This document shows, piece by piece, positions 1-9,042 of a DNA stretch of 54,915 bases. Positions within the stretch are counted from its first letter, which is position 1. Each line of letters starts with the position of its first letter. The position numbers were made by a program, and so were the translations under genes. Origin of the DNA: CAVZTX01 sp963778375 (GTDB lineage Bacteria > Chloroflexota > Ktedonobacteria > Ktedonobacterales > Ktedonobacteraceae); NCBI GenBank assembly GCA_963778375.1, contig CAVZTX010000012.1, positions 1-54,915 on the forward strand. Reading direction: 5' to 3'. The notes below the pieces were generated by a model that saw only the letters and a program-made list of their open reading frames with translations, made no database searches and had not been told where the DNA came from.

Positions 1-552
1 CGTGCCCAACGCGCGATGGAAGCGGGCTTTGAACACATCCTGGGACGCTTACCCTTCCCGGTCAAGGAACTGCATCCCGATAATGGCAGTGAGTTCTTCA
101 ATCACCATCTGGTACGCTACTGGAAGGACAAGGTCAGCGGAGTCCAGCTCTCACGCAGTCGCCCGTGGCAGAAAAATGATAATCGCATGGTCGAGCAAAA
201 GAATGATAGCTTAGTGCGCGAGTATCTGGGGGATCTCCGCCTGGACACTCCAGAGCAGATCGTGGCCCTCAATACGCTCTATGAGCAGATGTGGCTCTAC
301 TACAACCTGTTTCAGCCTGTGCTGCACCTGGCGGAGAAAACCATCGTCGGTGACAAGGTGCGACGCAAGTGGGATGCTGCCAAGACCCCCTATGAGCGCT
401 TGCTGGCCAAAGATGTGCTGAGTGCCGAGCGGCAGGCCCATTTGCAGCAGCTGTATGCCCAGACCAATCCGCTGCAGTTGCGTGCGGCGCTCTATCGCCA
501 ATTGGAGGCCATCTGGCACAGCGCCCTGGTTTCACCTACCAGCGTGGCATGA
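1..552 (+). CDS. DDE integrase-core transposase, C-terminal part (5' end outside window)
   Basis: The frame is open from base 1, so the gene starts outside the window; about 183 residues are present. It carries the end of an rve/DDE catalytic core: HPDNGSEFFNHHL supplies the second acidic residue and KNDNRMVEQKND supplies the catalytic Glu, followed by an Arg/Lys-rich tail. This is the arrangement of IS transposases that cut and join DNA ends. The exact IS family cannot be fixed from this part alone. Directly after the stop lies a perfect 60-bp palindrome and then two copies of a 12-bp repeat that look like an element end. The downstream WD40 fragment is probably the interrupted host gene. 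Confidence 0.85.
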   Translation, partial: RAQRAMEAGFEHILGRLPFPVKELHPDNGSEFFNHHLVRYWKDKVSGVQLSRSRPWQKNDNRMVEQKNDSLVREYLGDLRLDTPEQIVALNTLYEQMWLYYNLFQPVLHLAEKTIVGDKVRRKWDAAKTPYERLLAKDVLSAERQAHLQQLYAQTNPLQLRAALYRQLEAIWHSALVSPTSVA

Positions 553-611
553 GGGGAGCGGGCGACCAGTGGGCAGGCGGCGCCGCCTGCCCACTGGTCG
601 CCCGCTCCCCT
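552..611. terminator. Perfect 60-bp palindrome after the transposase gene
   Basis: Two 30-base arms (552-581 and 582-611) are exact reverse complements with no spacer. It begins at the last base of the transposase stop codon. As RNA it would fold into a very stable GC-rich hairpin and could stop transcription in either direction, protecting the element from read-through. There is no T-run, so the terminator role is inference; it could also be a recombination structure of the IS. Confidence 0.6.
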
Positions 612-649
612 GAGCAAGCCAACAGACAGAAAGGAGGGGTCGGTTTCAG

Positions 650-696
650 TAACATTTTCATGTGAGTGAACTGTCACCGTTCGGTAACATTTTCAT
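650..696. repeat. Direct 12-bp repeats at probable IS right end
   Basis: TAACATTTTCAT occurs at 650-661 and again at 685-696. Closely spaced direct copies just beyond a transposase gene resemble transposase binding sites near an IS terminus. The opposite end of the element lies outside the window, so terminal inverted repeats and a target duplication cannot be checked. Confidence 0.45.
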
Positions 697-1148
697 TTGA
701 CTTGACACGTAGGGATGAGGAAAGCTCAGATGCCGTAAATACTTGTTGGCAAGCCTGGTTAGGCTTAGTTATTTGGGCAGTAGCCCCTTTGGGCTGTTTT
801 TCTATTCCGACTTTCTGCTCCAACTATGGGCAACCCCCTAATAGCAGATATATCGCAAGTTCTAGAGGACCTGAAGTTCATATGTGGAATGCTGAAACTG
901 GAAAGCTCATATTAATGTACCAGGAAGGCTCTTTTAATACCAACGATGTATCTTGGTCTCCTGATGGTCGTTACATAGCTTCGGCACATGGAAACACAGT
1001 ACATATCTGGAATACTATACTTGGAAATCGCATATATACTTACCAAGGGCATGCTCTGTCAGTAAATGCTGTGGCATGGTCTCCTGATGGCACCCGTGTG
1101 GCCTCCGCAAGCTCGGATGAAACAGTGCAGATCTGGCAAGCAGTGTAA
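666..1148 (+). pseudogene. WD40-repeat protein, C-terminal remnant
   Basis: From about base 830 the frame encodes roughly two and a half WD40 blades: the typical SPDGRYIAS and SPDGTRVASASSD strands each lead to a W-N or W-Q ending (VHMWN, VHIWN, VQIWQ). WD40 proteins build beta-propellers from at least four and usually seven blades, so this is a truncated C-terminal piece. The first 50 or so residues of the open frame do not look like WD40 sequence and overlap the probable IS end. The likeliest history is IS insertion into, or deletion through, a large WD40 gene. Function is presumably lost. Confidence 0.6.
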
Positions 1149-1415
1149 GAAAAAAAGCTTTGTGTTGAGAAAGCTATCGATGATGGGAAAAAAGAAGCTC
1201 CTACCCTCTAGCTCGGTCCCCTTGGTGTGCATGTTCATTCTTTCGTACCCTAGAGGCCGATTATTTCGGGGCGAGCCATAAACGTTGTAAATTTCGTCGG
1301 TGGGCCTAATAGGCCGTAACTCTTCATTTTGTGCCATAATGGAGAGGGAAAGAATACACCTCTTTTCCGCTCATATCGTGCTTGACGAGAAGATACAATC
1401 CAAATGGAGCACACC

Positions 1416-1787
1416 ATGCCAAACCAATTCGACACACAAATACTCAACCAGCTAGCCAACACCAAAGAAATTGAAATTGAAACCTATTCCGCAACTGGAC
1501 AAACGCACCGTACCATCATATGGGTCATGGTTGAGGACCAGAACGTCTACGTTCGCTCATGGCTTGGCCTCAAAGGCCGCTGGTATCAAGAGATCAAAGC
1601 AAACCCGGATGCTGCCATTATCATGGATGGGCAGCACCACCCCGTCCACGCAGTTCCAGTAACCGATGAAGCAGTCATCTCACGCATTAGTGACAACCTC
1701 TTACGCAAATACCATCGCTCATCCTCCGCCAATGGCATGGTACGCGAAGAAATCTTGTCCACAACCCTACAGCTAGAACCGGCATAA
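1416..1787 (+). CDS. DUF2255 family protein (PPOX/flavin-reductase-like split barrel)
   Basis: The product is about 123 residues. The pattern IEIETYSATGQTHRTIIW, then VYVRSWLG and GRWYQE, matches the DUF2255 family, small split-barrel proteins related to F420- or FMN-binding pyridoxamine-phosphate-oxidase-like enzymes. No specific substrate can be named. I chose the ATG at 1416 because GGAG sits six bases upstream; an ATG at 1404 is also in frame. The stop lies seven bases before the glycosylase start, so the two genes are probably co-transcribed. Confidence 0.75.
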   Translation: MPNQFDTQILNQLANTKEIEIETYSATGQTHRTIIWVMVEDQNVYVRSWLGLKGRWYQEIKANPDAAIIMDGQHHPVHAVPVTDEAVISRISDNLLRKYHRSSSANGMVREEILSTTLQLEPA

Positions 1788-1793
1788 TCGAAT

Positions 1794-2387
1794 ATGATAC
1801 TTCCCCAAGCATTTTATGCCCAGGAAACTATCACCGTCGCCAAACAACTGCTCGGCTGTTACCTCGTCCACCTCCAGGGAGAGCAAACCACTCTCGGTCG
1901 CATCGTCGAGACAGAAGCCTATCTTGGTCGACATGATCCTGCATCCCACGCTTTCATAGGCAAAACTCCACGCAACCGCGTCCTATTTGGCCCTGTAGGA
2001 CATAACTACGTCTACTTCATCTACGGTCTACACTACTGTACTAATGCCGTCACCGGCACCGAAGGAACTGGAGAAGCCGTCCTCATCCGAGCACTCGAAC
2101 CCCTTCGTGGCATCCCCATCATGCAACACCGCCGCAACACCCAAAATCTCGCCCATCTCTGCAATGGCCCGGCACGCCTCACCCAATCCCTCGCTATCAC
2201 CCTTGACCACAACGGCCTTCCCCTCTTCGACAGCTCCCTCCAAATCTGGTCTCCCGATAGCCTCTCCTCCTTTGCCCCCATCGACTCCACGGACATCATC
2301 GAAACCACCCGTATCGGCATCACCAAAGCTCAGGAACTTCCCTTACGCTTCTATCTGAAAGGCAATGCCTATATTTCACGCAAATAA
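1794..2387 (+). CDS. 3-methyladenine DNA glycosylase, AAG/MPG family
   Basis: At 197 residues this is full length for the bacterial AAG/MPG family. These enzymes flip out alkylated purines (3-methyladenine, hypoxanthine) and cut the N-glycosidic bond, the first step of base excision repair in the cytoplasm. Diagnostic features are RIVETEAYLG, which holds the catalytic Glu, YVYFIYGLHYCTN in the DNA-binding face, GEAVLIRALEP, and CNGPARLTQSL near the middle. The gene follows the DUF2255 gene by six bases and has no strong ribosome binding site of its own, which suggests translation coupled to that gene. Confidence 0.93.
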   Translation: MILPQAFYAQETITVAKQLLGCYLVHLQGEQTTLGRIVETEAYLGRHDPASHAFIGKTPRNRVLFGPVGHNYVYFIYGLHYCTNAVTGTEGTGEAVLIRALEPLRGIPIMQHRRNTQNLAHLCNGPARLTQSLAITLDHNGLPLFDSSLQIWSPDSLSSFAPIDSTDIIETTRIGITKAQELPLRFYLKGNAYISRK

Positions 2388-2496
2388 TCTGAGAGGAACG
2401 TTACCTGTCCATCCATCTAACGAGGTACGGTTGAATGTCTCTGAGGGCTTGTCATTCCTGAGCAAGTAGGCAATATTGCTGAGATTCATAAGTAAC

Positions 2497-2525
2497 TTGA
2501 CATCTTCCAAGTTTAATTATACAAT
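2497..2525 (+). promoter_or_regulatory. Sigma-70-type promoter for the LLM oxidoreductase gene
   Basis: TTGACA at 2497-2502, a 17-base spacer and TACAAT at 2520-2525 give a near-consensus housekeeping promoter, 73 bases upstream of the LLM start codon. It overlaps an inverted repeat listed separately. Confidence 0.7.
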
Positions 2526-2538
2526 CTATATAATTAAA
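2512..2538. promoter_or_regulatory. Operator-like palindrome over the -10 box
   Basis: TTTAATTATA (2512-2521) and TATAATTAAA (2529-2538) are perfect 10-base inverted arms with a 7-base gap. The palindrome spans the spacer end, the -10 box and the start region of the promoter above. A dimeric repressor bound here would block RNA polymerase; the regulator is not identified. Confidence 0.5.
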
Positions 2539-2597
2539 TTGGATGATCTGACTGTACCATAGTCACTTCCGAAACTACTCTAAAGGAGAATCACTAT

Positions 2598-3485
2598 ATG
2601 TCCCGACCATTTCGCTTCAGCGTAGTAGCAGCCTACGCCCCATCACATATCGCCTGGATCACTATTGCCCGTCGAGTCGAAGAGCTAGGCTACACCACCT
2701 TATTAATGCCAGATCGTACCAGTATAGGCAGCCTCGCACCCCTTCCCGCGTTAGCAGTAGCAGCCCAGGCAACCACATCCCTGCGCATCGGAACCTATGT
2801 GCTTTGTAATGAATACCGTCATCCCGTCCTCCTCGCCAGAGAAGCCGCAACCCTCGATCTACTCTCCCTGGGCCGCTTTGAACTCGGCCTCGGAGCCGGA
2901 GTCGGGCCACGCGAGCCTCAACAGATGGGCATTTCTTTCTCTAGTCCAGGTCAACGCGTCGGCCATCTTGAAGAGACCCTTCAAGTCATAAAACAACTCT
3001 TCACGCAGGAGACCGTCAACTTCATCGGCAAATACTACACGATCACAGAAATGAAAGGCAATCTCCCACCTATCCAGAAGCCCCACATGCCTATACTCAT
3101 AGCAGGCGTAGGAGAACGTATGCTTAAGCTGGCAGCTAGAGAAGCTAACATCATCGCCATCGGATCAAAAATCATTGCCCAAGGTGCCAACCCAACAGAC
3201 GCTCCATTAGAGCAAAAGATCGCCTGGATTCAAGAAGCCGCAGGTCAGCGCTTCACAGATCTCGAACTCAGTCAAACCATCTACGGTCTGGAAATCACCG
3301 ACAGTCCAGCTCCACTCTCTACCCAGGCAGGGGGACCGCCCATTCCTAAAAGACCCATATCTACCGAGCAAGCCGTTACCCACCTTCTCGAACAACGTGA
3401 ACGCTACGGCTTCTCCTACCTCCAGGTCTACGTAGGCCAGATGGAGAACTTTGCTCCTGTAGTTGCTCAACTCACCGGCAAATAA
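2598..3485 (+). CDS. LLM-class flavin/F420-dependent oxidoreductase
   Basis: The 295-residue product has the luciferase-like monooxygenase barrel: an N-terminal strand FRFSVVAAYA, the conserved GLGAGVGPREPQQMGI region around residues 98-115, a LEETLQVIKQLF helix, and the MPILIAGVGERMLKLAARE strand that binds the cofactor phosphate. Such proteins use FMN or coenzyme F420 to oxidise or reduce diverse small molecules. The sequence resembles the F420-type subgroup, but the cofactor is inferred. AAAGGAG lies ahead of the ATG. The gene stands alone behind its own promoter and an operator-like palindrome, so it is probably inducible. Confidence 0.87.
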   Translation: MSRPFRFSVVAAYAPSHIAWITIARRVEELGYTTLLMPDRTSIGSLAPLPALAVAAQATTSLRIGTYVLCNEYRHPVLLAREAATLDLLSLGRFELGLGAGVGPREPQQMGISFSSPGQRVGHLEETLQVIKQLFTQETVNFIGKYYTITEMKGNLPPIQKPHMPILIAGVGERMLKLAAREANIIAIGSKIIAQGANPTDAPLEQKIAWIQEAAGQRFTDLELSQTIYGLEITDSPAPLSTQAGGPPIPKRPISTEQAVTHLLEQRERYGFSYLQVYVGQMENFAPVVAQLTGK

Positions 3486-3518
3486 ACCAGAACCCGTCTA
3501 AAACTCCGGCTTCTGTAA

Positions 3519-3538
3519 GTTGCTTGTATACAAGTAAC
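3519..3538. promoter_or_regulatory. Near-perfect 20-bp palindrome upstream of the DUF2000 gene
   Basis: GTTGCTTGTA followed by TACAAGTAAC forms a palindrome with one mismatched pair. A partial copy of the half-site (ACTTGTAT) recurs at about 3561. A -10-like TATACT lies at 3558-3563, so the palindrome would sit at or just upstream of the -35 region, where an activator or repressor dimer could act. The binding protein is unknown. Confidence 0.4.
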
Positions 3539-3603
3539 TTAAGTATGAAGCACATGCTATACTTGTATGCATAGTAACACATTGTAAAGTGGGGATTGTT
3601 GTT

Positions 3604-4014
3604 ATGCTCTTTGACACAAAAATTGCATTGGTCATTCGAGACGACCTGGCCTCATGGCAAAAAATGAATGTAGCAGCGTTCCTGGCAAGCGGCATTGCTG
3701 CATCCTACCCGGAAAGTATCGGAGAATCATATGAAGATGCGTCCGGGAATACGTACTTACGGCTCCTTGGTCAACCCATATTGATCTTCGGAGCTGATCG
3801 TGCCGCGTTAGCACGGGTGCTTGACCGTGCCCTCGCACGAGGAGTACAACCTGCTCTTTATACAGAAGAGATGTTCTCCACAGACCATGATGCCGCCAAT
3901 CGGAATGTCGTGCGCGTTGTCGAACGAGAGAACCTGAACCTGGTCGGCCTTGCTATCAGAGCAGACAGAAAAGTCGTTGACAAAATCGTAGACAAGCTGA
4001 AATTCCATCAGTGA
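3604..4014 (+). CDS. DUF2000 family protein
   Basis: About 136 residues from the ATG at 3604; a GTG at 3589 is in frame, but GGGG just upstream of 3604 supports the later start. The sequence begins with KIALVIRDDLASWQKMNVAAFLASGIA and has the PILIFGAD strand and the TEEMFSTDHDAANR region characteristic of DUF2000, a family of small alpha/beta proteins related to peptidyl-tRNA hydrolase 2-like folds. No biochemical role is established. The gene is monocistronic and preceded by a palindromic operator candidate. Confidence 0.75.
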   Translation: MLFDTKIALVIRDDLASWQKMNVAAFLASGIAASYPESIGESYEDASGNTYLRLLGQPILIFGADRAALARVLDRALARGVQPALYTEEMFSTDHDAANRNVVRVVERENLNLVGLAIRADRKVVDKIVDKLKFHQ

Positions 4015-4189
4015 ATTGATGAGAGTCCGCCACCATCGCGAACCACATGTCAATATCCCTCACTATACTCTTAATCCTATCTGGCGCAGGTCTGCAACTT
4101 CTTTAATAACCGTAGATCACATGATAGAGTGATACGATATAATAAGATCACTCAGTCTCTATCAACCCTGTAAAGCACAGAGGATAATC

Positions 4190-7102
4190 ATGCAGAACCT
4201 GCCGACGGGCACGGTCACATTGCTTTTCACCGATATTGAGGGGTCTACACGCCTGCTCCAAAGCCTCGGCGAGCACTATGCCGACGTGCTGGCCGAGTAT
4301 CGGCACCTGCTGCGTGGCATTTGGCAGCGTTGGCATGGCCACGAAGTAGATACGCAAGGAGATGCCTTCTTCGTGGTGTTTGCCCGTGCCGCAGATGCTG
4401 TCTCAGCAGCGGTCGAAGCGCAACGCACTCTTGCCGCTCACACTTGGCCTGAAGATGTGGAGGTATGTGCCCGTATGGGCTTACACACCGGCGAACCCTC
4501 CCTGGTTACTGAAGGCTACACCGGTATCGATGTGCACCACGCCGCACGCATCATGAGCGCTGCACACGGTGGACAGGTGCTGCTGTCCCGGGCAACACGG
4601 GAACTTGTGGAGCATAGCTTGCCAGACGGCATAGGATTACGAGATATGGGTGAGCATCGCCTCAAGGACTTACGGCGCCCCAGTCACCTCTACCAACTCG
4701 TCATCGCAGGTTTGCCCGTCGATTTCCCACCGCTCAACACCCTAAGTACCCATCTCAACAATTTGCCCATTCAGCCAACACCCTTCATTGGACGGGAGAA
4801 GGAAGTAGCTGCCATCAGACATCTCTTGTGCCGTGAGGATGTGCATCTGGTGACGCTGACAGGCCCCGGCGGAACAGGGAAAACGCGCCTGGCCTTGCAA
4901 GTGGCAGCAGAATTGAGCGACCTCTTCGCCGACGGCGTCTATTTCGTTGATTTGGCTCCCATAAGCGATCCAGCACTCGTCATCGCAGCTATCGCGCAGA
5001 ACCTCAACATCCGTGAGGTGTCCGGTCAGCCTCTCTTGGAGCGCCTGAAGGACGAATTGCAGCGCAAGCAAATATTGCTGCTCCTGGACAATTTCGAGCA
5101 GATAGTCAGCGCGGCGGTGCACGTGGCAGACCTCCTTGTCACCTGCCCACAACTCAAAGTGATCGTAACCAGTCGGGAGGTGTTACACGTGCAAGCCGAG
5201 CAAGAGTTCTTCGTGCCATCTCTCTCACTACCCGATCCCAATCATATGCCTGAATTGGCCGCGCTCTCACAGTACGAAGCTGTCGCTCTCTTTATTCGAC
5301 GAGCGCAAAGTGCCAAACCTGACTTTCAAGTGACCAATGCCAACGCACCTGCTGTAGCAGAGATTTGTGTGCGCCTGGATGGGTTGCCGCTTGCTATCGA
5401 GTTGGCGGCTTCGCGCATGAAACTGCTCTCACCCGAAGCGCTGCTCGCACGACTGCATCAACCCCTGCAGATATTGACAAGTGGGCCACGCGATGTAGTG
5501 ACGCGGCAGCAGACCCTGCGAAATACCATCGAATGGAGCTACCAATTGCTGGATGCCCAGGAGCAACGACTCTTCCGGCGGCTCTCCATTTTTGTCGGTG
5601 GCTGCACCTTTGAGGCTATAGAGGCCCTCTACACTTCACTTGGTGACGAAGCAGAATCGGGTCTGGACACAATAGCTTCCCTCACCGACAAAAGTCTGCT
5701 GCGACGCATGGAGCAGCAAGCGGTCCAGGAGCCACGCTTCGCAATGCTGGAGACGATTCGTGAGTATGCGCGAGAGCGCCTGGCTGCCACTGGGGAAACA
5801 GAGGCGGCGCGATGGGCCCACGCTGCCTACTTCCTGCGACTTGCAGAGGAAGCAGAGCAGGGCATGGCCGGTTCCCAGCAAGCGGTCTTGTTGGAGCGAT
5901 TAGAACAAGAGCACGACAACCTGCGCGAAGCCCTGGGGTGGGCGCTGGTGAAAGTGACAGACGAAAAGGCGGCAGAGCGCAGGGAGATCGGCTTGCGCTT
6001 GAGCGCCGCACTCAAGGAATTCTGGATGATGCATGGACACTATCGTGAGGCTCGTACGTTTCTAGAGCGCGCCCTCGCTTTGAGCGAAGGGACCAGTACC
6101 TCCATGCGTGCCAGGGTCTTACGGGCTATTGCATCTGTTGCTGATGTTCAGGGCGACATTGATCGGATAGAGGTGGTGGCCCAGCAAAGCCTGACCCTCT
6201 CCCGAGAACTGGAGGATACCTGCGGCATTGCTGACTCCCTCGGTTTACTAGCCGCCGCCGCCTGGTTGAGAGGAAAGATCGTCGAGGCCGTCTCGCTTCA
6301 TGAAGAGCAGGTGAGACTCCTGCGACAAGTGGGTGAGCCAGGGAAAGTTGCCGATGCCCTCTTCGATTGGGCAGAGCAGGTCAGCTCGCTTGGGGAGTAT
6401 GCCCGGGGACAGGCGCTCTTCGAGGAGGCGCTCCAGCTCTTTCGGCAAGCAGGCAACGAACTCTGGGTCGGTGTCATCCTCGTCCACTCGGCCTCCTGGC
6501 TCTGGTTTACTCTGGGCGATCTGGCAACCATGCGCCAGCGGCTCCATGAGGGACAGGCAATCATCACCAGGGTGGGCGACCGAGGCTGGAGTGCTGAATG
6601 CTTATGGGTTGCCGCACTGTTGGCCCTCTCTGAGGGAGAGCCGGTCAGAGCATCCAGTCTGGCTCAAGAGAGCCTGAGCATCTATCGAGAAATGGGAGAT
6701 CCCTGGTATAGTGCCTGGTCGCTGCACCTTTTAGGAAGGATTGAGACACAGCGGGGTGAGATGCCCGCAGCTCGTACATATTATCAGCAGAGTCTGGCGC
6801 TCAACCAGCAAGTAGGAGAGAAGTGGATGACCCCTTTCAATTTGGAGGGACTGGCCGATGTGGTCGCCACCCAAGGAGCGCTTCGCTGGGCAGCACAGTT
6901 GTGGGGAGCGGCAGAAGCCCTGCGCGAAGCAATAGACGTTCCCCGGCTGCCTGTTGATCGTCGCGGTTATGAGCAGGCGGTGGCCACTGTCCGAGCGCAA
7001 CTGGGAGAGGAAGCCTTTGCCATTGCCTGGCAAGAGGGACGTACGATGTCGCCAGAGCAAGCCCTTGCCACAATGGGCTTTTCGCACGGATTTGCGAAAT
7101 AG
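4190..7102 (+). CDS. Adenylate/guanylate cyclase domain-NB-ARC-like ATPase-TPR regulator
   Basis: The 970-residue product has three parts. Residues 5-170 form a class III nucleotide cyclase domain: TLLFTDIEGSTRL with metal ligand D15 and TQGDAFFVVF with D58. Residues about 195-480 form a STAND/NB-ARC-like ATPase with Walker A GPGGTGKT (225-232), Walker B ILLLLDNFE (295-303) and the GLPLAIELAASR sensor region. The remainder is helical and TPR-like (HLLGRIETQRGEMPAARTYY). Such proteins are common in Actinobacteria and Ktedonobacteria and are thought to be signal-dependent switches. No DNA-binding domain is visible. Whether the cyclase makes cAMP or is degenerate cannot be told. AGAGG precedes the ATG; a TATAAT box lies at 4138-4143. 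Confidence 0.9.
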   Translation: MQNLPTGTVTLLFTDIEGSTRLLQSLGEHYADVLAEYRHLLRGIWQRWHGHEVDTQGDAFFVVFARAADAVSAAVEAQRTLAAHTWPEDVEVCARMGLHTGEPSLVTEGYTGIDVHHAARIMSAAHGGQVLLSRATRELVEHSLPDGIGLRDMGEHRLKDLRRPSHLYQLVIAGLPVDFPPLNTLSTHLNNLPIQPTPFIGREKEVAAIRHLLCREDVHLVTLTGPGGTGKTRLALQVAAELSDLFADGVYFVDLAPISDPALVIAAIAQNLNIREVSGQPLLERLKDELQRKQILLLLDNFEQIVSAAVHVADLLVTCPQLKVIVTSREVLHVQAEQEFFVPSLSLPDPNHMPELAALSQYEAVALFIRRAQSAKPDFQVTNANAPAVAEICVRLDGLPLAIELAASRMKLLSPEALLARLHQPLQILTSGPRDVVTRQQTLRNTIEWSYQLLDAQEQRLFRRLSIFVGGCTFEAIEALYTSLGDEAESGLDTIASLTDKSLLRRMEQQAVQEPRFAMLETIREYARERLAATGETEAARWAHAAYFLRLAEEAEQGMAGSQQAVLLERLEQEHDNLREALGWALVKVTDEKAAERREIGLRLSAALKEFWMMHGHYREARTFLERALALSEGTSTSMRARVLRAIASVADVQGDIDRIEVVAQQSLTLSRELEDTCGIADSLGLLAAAAWLRGKIVEAVSLHEEQVRLLRQVGEPGKVADALFDWAEQVSSLGEYARGQALFEEALQLFRQAGNELWVGVILVHSASWLWFTLGDLATMRQRLHEGQAIITRVGDRGWSAECLWVAALLALSEGEPVRASSLAQESLSIYREMGDPWYSAWSLHLLGRIETQRGEMPAARTYYQQSLALNQQVGEKWMTPFNLEGLADVVATQGALRWAAQLWGAAEALREAIDVPRLPVDRRGYEQAVATVRAQLGEEAFAIAWQEGRTMSPEQALATMGFSHGFAK

Positions 7103-7131
7103 AGAAGAATGAATTGGAAAGGAGAACGAAC

Positions 7132-7686
7132 ATGAGAAAGATAGTGGTGAAGGAGTGGATGACCCTGGATGGTGTCTTTGACGCGGATACTATGGATCAA
7201 TGGTGGAATCCTTATGACAGCGCTGAAAGGCAAAATTACATTATAGAGGGGTACTCGAGAGGCGATATTTACCTCCTCGGACGAACCACCTATGAAATGC
7301 TTTGGCCGTTCTGGTCCACCCAGACGAACGACGATGGTCCTGGGCAGATACTCAACCGCATGAAAAAATATGTGGTCTCTACAACGCTGAAAACAGCTCC
7401 ATGGAAAGAATCAACCATCATCAAAGGAAATGTTGTGGAAGAAATCACCAAACTGAAGCATCAGCCGGGCAAGGACATTATTATAGATGGCAGTGCTAGC
7501 CTTGTCCAATCTCTGATGGGAACTGATCTTATCGATGAGTATCGGTTCTTAGTCCAGCCCGTTATCATGGGAAAGGGAAGGCGGTTCTTCACAGACAGGA
7601 TGCCTCAGACGAAGCTGAGGCTTGTCGAAAGCAAAACGCTCAGTTTAGGAGTCCTCGCTCTTACCTACCAGTCTGACAAAAAATAA
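7132..7686 (+). CDS. Dihydrofolate reductase-like (RibD C-terminal domain) protein
   Basis: The 184-residue product starts MRKIVVKEWMTLDGVF, then has IYLLGRTTYEMLWPFW, IIIDGSASLVQSLM and the closing YRFLVQPVIMGKGRRFF, which define the RibD-C/DHFR-like fold. Family members bind NAD(P)H and reduce unidentified pterin-like or other substrates; this one is not itself a folA or ribD gene. GGAAAGGAG directly precedes the ATG at 7132. It is the first of three tightly packed plus-strand genes (60 bases before the PPOX gene). Confidence 0.85.
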   Translation: MRKIVVKEWMTLDGVFDADTMDQWWNPYDSAERQNYIIEGYSRGDIYLLGRTTYEMLWPFWSTQTNDDGPGQILNRMKKYVVSTTLKTAPWKESTIIKGNVVEEITKLKHQPGKDIIIDGSASLVQSLMGTDLIDEYRFLVQPVIMGKGRRFFTDRMPQTKLRLVESKTLSLGVLALTYQSDKK

Positions 7687-7745
7687 CAGCTTAGTTTTAA
7701 GAAACTGTGGATGGAGCAATTGAAACAGGAAAGGAAAACGAATCT

Positions 7746-8156
7746 ATGACAAGCACACTTTCCGATTGGGCCAGGGAATTTCTCCGTGAAGACCGTGTTG
7801 GAGTGGTCAGTTCGTTGAACTCAGACGGTAACGCCCACTTAACCACCATATGGTATCTACTTGCCGACGATGGCACACTCATCATGAGTACGCCGGACCG
7901 CACCCGCAAAGTCAAAAATCTGCGTCGTGATCCCCGCATCGGACTCTGTGTGGGAGATGCCGCCCGCTCGATCAGCCTCTATGGCACTGTCACCATCAGT
8001 GATAATCAGACACTCGTCCGGCAAGATATCGAGCGCCTCGTCGCACGCTACGTGAACGATGCGAGTATCAGACCGCAAGTGATTGCATCCTTAGTCCAAC
8101 AATCTCGTGTTTCTCTGCATTTCACGCCAGAAAAAGTCACCGAGTTTTCCCTGTAA
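7746..8156 (+). CDS. PPOX-class F420-dependent enzyme
   Basis: From the ATG at 7746 (AGGAAAGGA upstream) the product is 136 residues. It has the split-barrel pattern RVGVVSSLNSDGNAHLTTIW, LIMSTPDRTRKVKNLRRDPR and a LYGTVTI strand, typical of pyridoxamine 5'-phosphate oxidase-like proteins that bind F420 or FMN and reduce small substrates. The TxRKVKNLRRDPR segment matches the F420-binding subgroup, which fits the LLM oxidoreductase nearby. Cofactor choice is inference. The next gene begins 17 bases downstream, so the two are probably one operon. Confidence 0.87.
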   Translation: MTSTLSDWAREFLREDRVGVVSSLNSDGNAHLTTIWYLLADDGTLIMSTPDRTRKVKNLRRDPRIGLCVGDAARSISLYGTVTISDNQTLVRQDIERLVARYVNDASIRPQVIASLVQQSRVSLHFTPEKVTEFSL

Positions 8157-8173
8157 CCAAAGGAGTGATTCAT

Positions 8174-9002
8174 ATGACTACCAACAAGGACCAGAAGGGC
8201 AGCTATGCAAAGGTCAACGGTCTGGATCTCTACTATGAACTCCATGGCAACGGGCAGCCGCTCGTGGTGCTTCCCGGCTCCTTCTGGACCATCGAGGCGA
8301 TGGGGGAGCTGGTGCCGCAGCTTGCCACGACGCGACGCGTCATCGCCGTAGAACTGCAAGGACATGGTCATACCGCCGACATTGAGCGCCCCCTGCGCTA
8401 CGAGTGGATGGCGGACGATATCGCCGCCCTCATCAGCCATCTTGGACTCGAACAAGCCGATATTTTCGGCTATTCCATGGGAGGTGGCGTCGCTCTACAA
8501 ACCGCCATCCGGCATCCGGAGATGGTGCGCAAGCTGGTCGGTGGCCTCAACCGCCTTCAAAAGGGATGGCTGGTACCCCGAAGACCTGGCGGCCATGAGC
8601 GCAATCAGCGCTGAAGCGTTCGCCGGAACTCCGATCCATGACGCCTATCTCCGCACCTCGCCCAGGCCAGAAGCCTGGCCCACCTTCGTTGCTAAGGTCA
8701 GACAACTGGTGACATCCGACTACGACTGGACAGCAGGCGTAGCCGCCCTCAAAACCCCAACCCTGATCCTGGTCGGGGATGCCGATGGCCTGCGCCTCTC
8801 GCACATGGTAGAGTTCTTTGGTCTGCTGGGCGGTGGCCAGGGGGACGGCGACTTGTCCGGTCTCCCTCGATCCTCGCTCGCGGTTCTCCCGGCCACCACG
8901 CATGTGGGCTGGGCTCCTCCCTATCATGGGATCATGACGCGCACCCACCTGCTCCTACCAATCCTCACCGAATTCCTCGATGCACCCATGGAAGACGGCT
9001 AG
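8174..9002 (+). pseudogene. Alpha/beta hydrolase, frameshifted near 8541
   Basis: The N-terminal half (8174 to about 8540) has the oxyanion strand LVVLPGSFW, VELQGHGHT and the nucleophile elbow GYSMGG. The C-terminal half continues in the next frame (VASTAFKRDGWYPEDL through TPTLILVGDADG and the catalytic-His region TTHVGW). Removing one G from the GTCGGTGG stretch near 8541 joins the halves into a normal hydrolase of about 275 residues. As written, the first frame ends at 8614 without the acid and His of the triad. The ATG at 8174 has AAAGGAG. Substrate unknown. Either a decayed gene or a one-base sequence error. Confidence 0.8.
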
Positions 9003-9042
9003 TGGGCTGTCACTTCATGTGAGGGCTGGAACCATCCCATCG

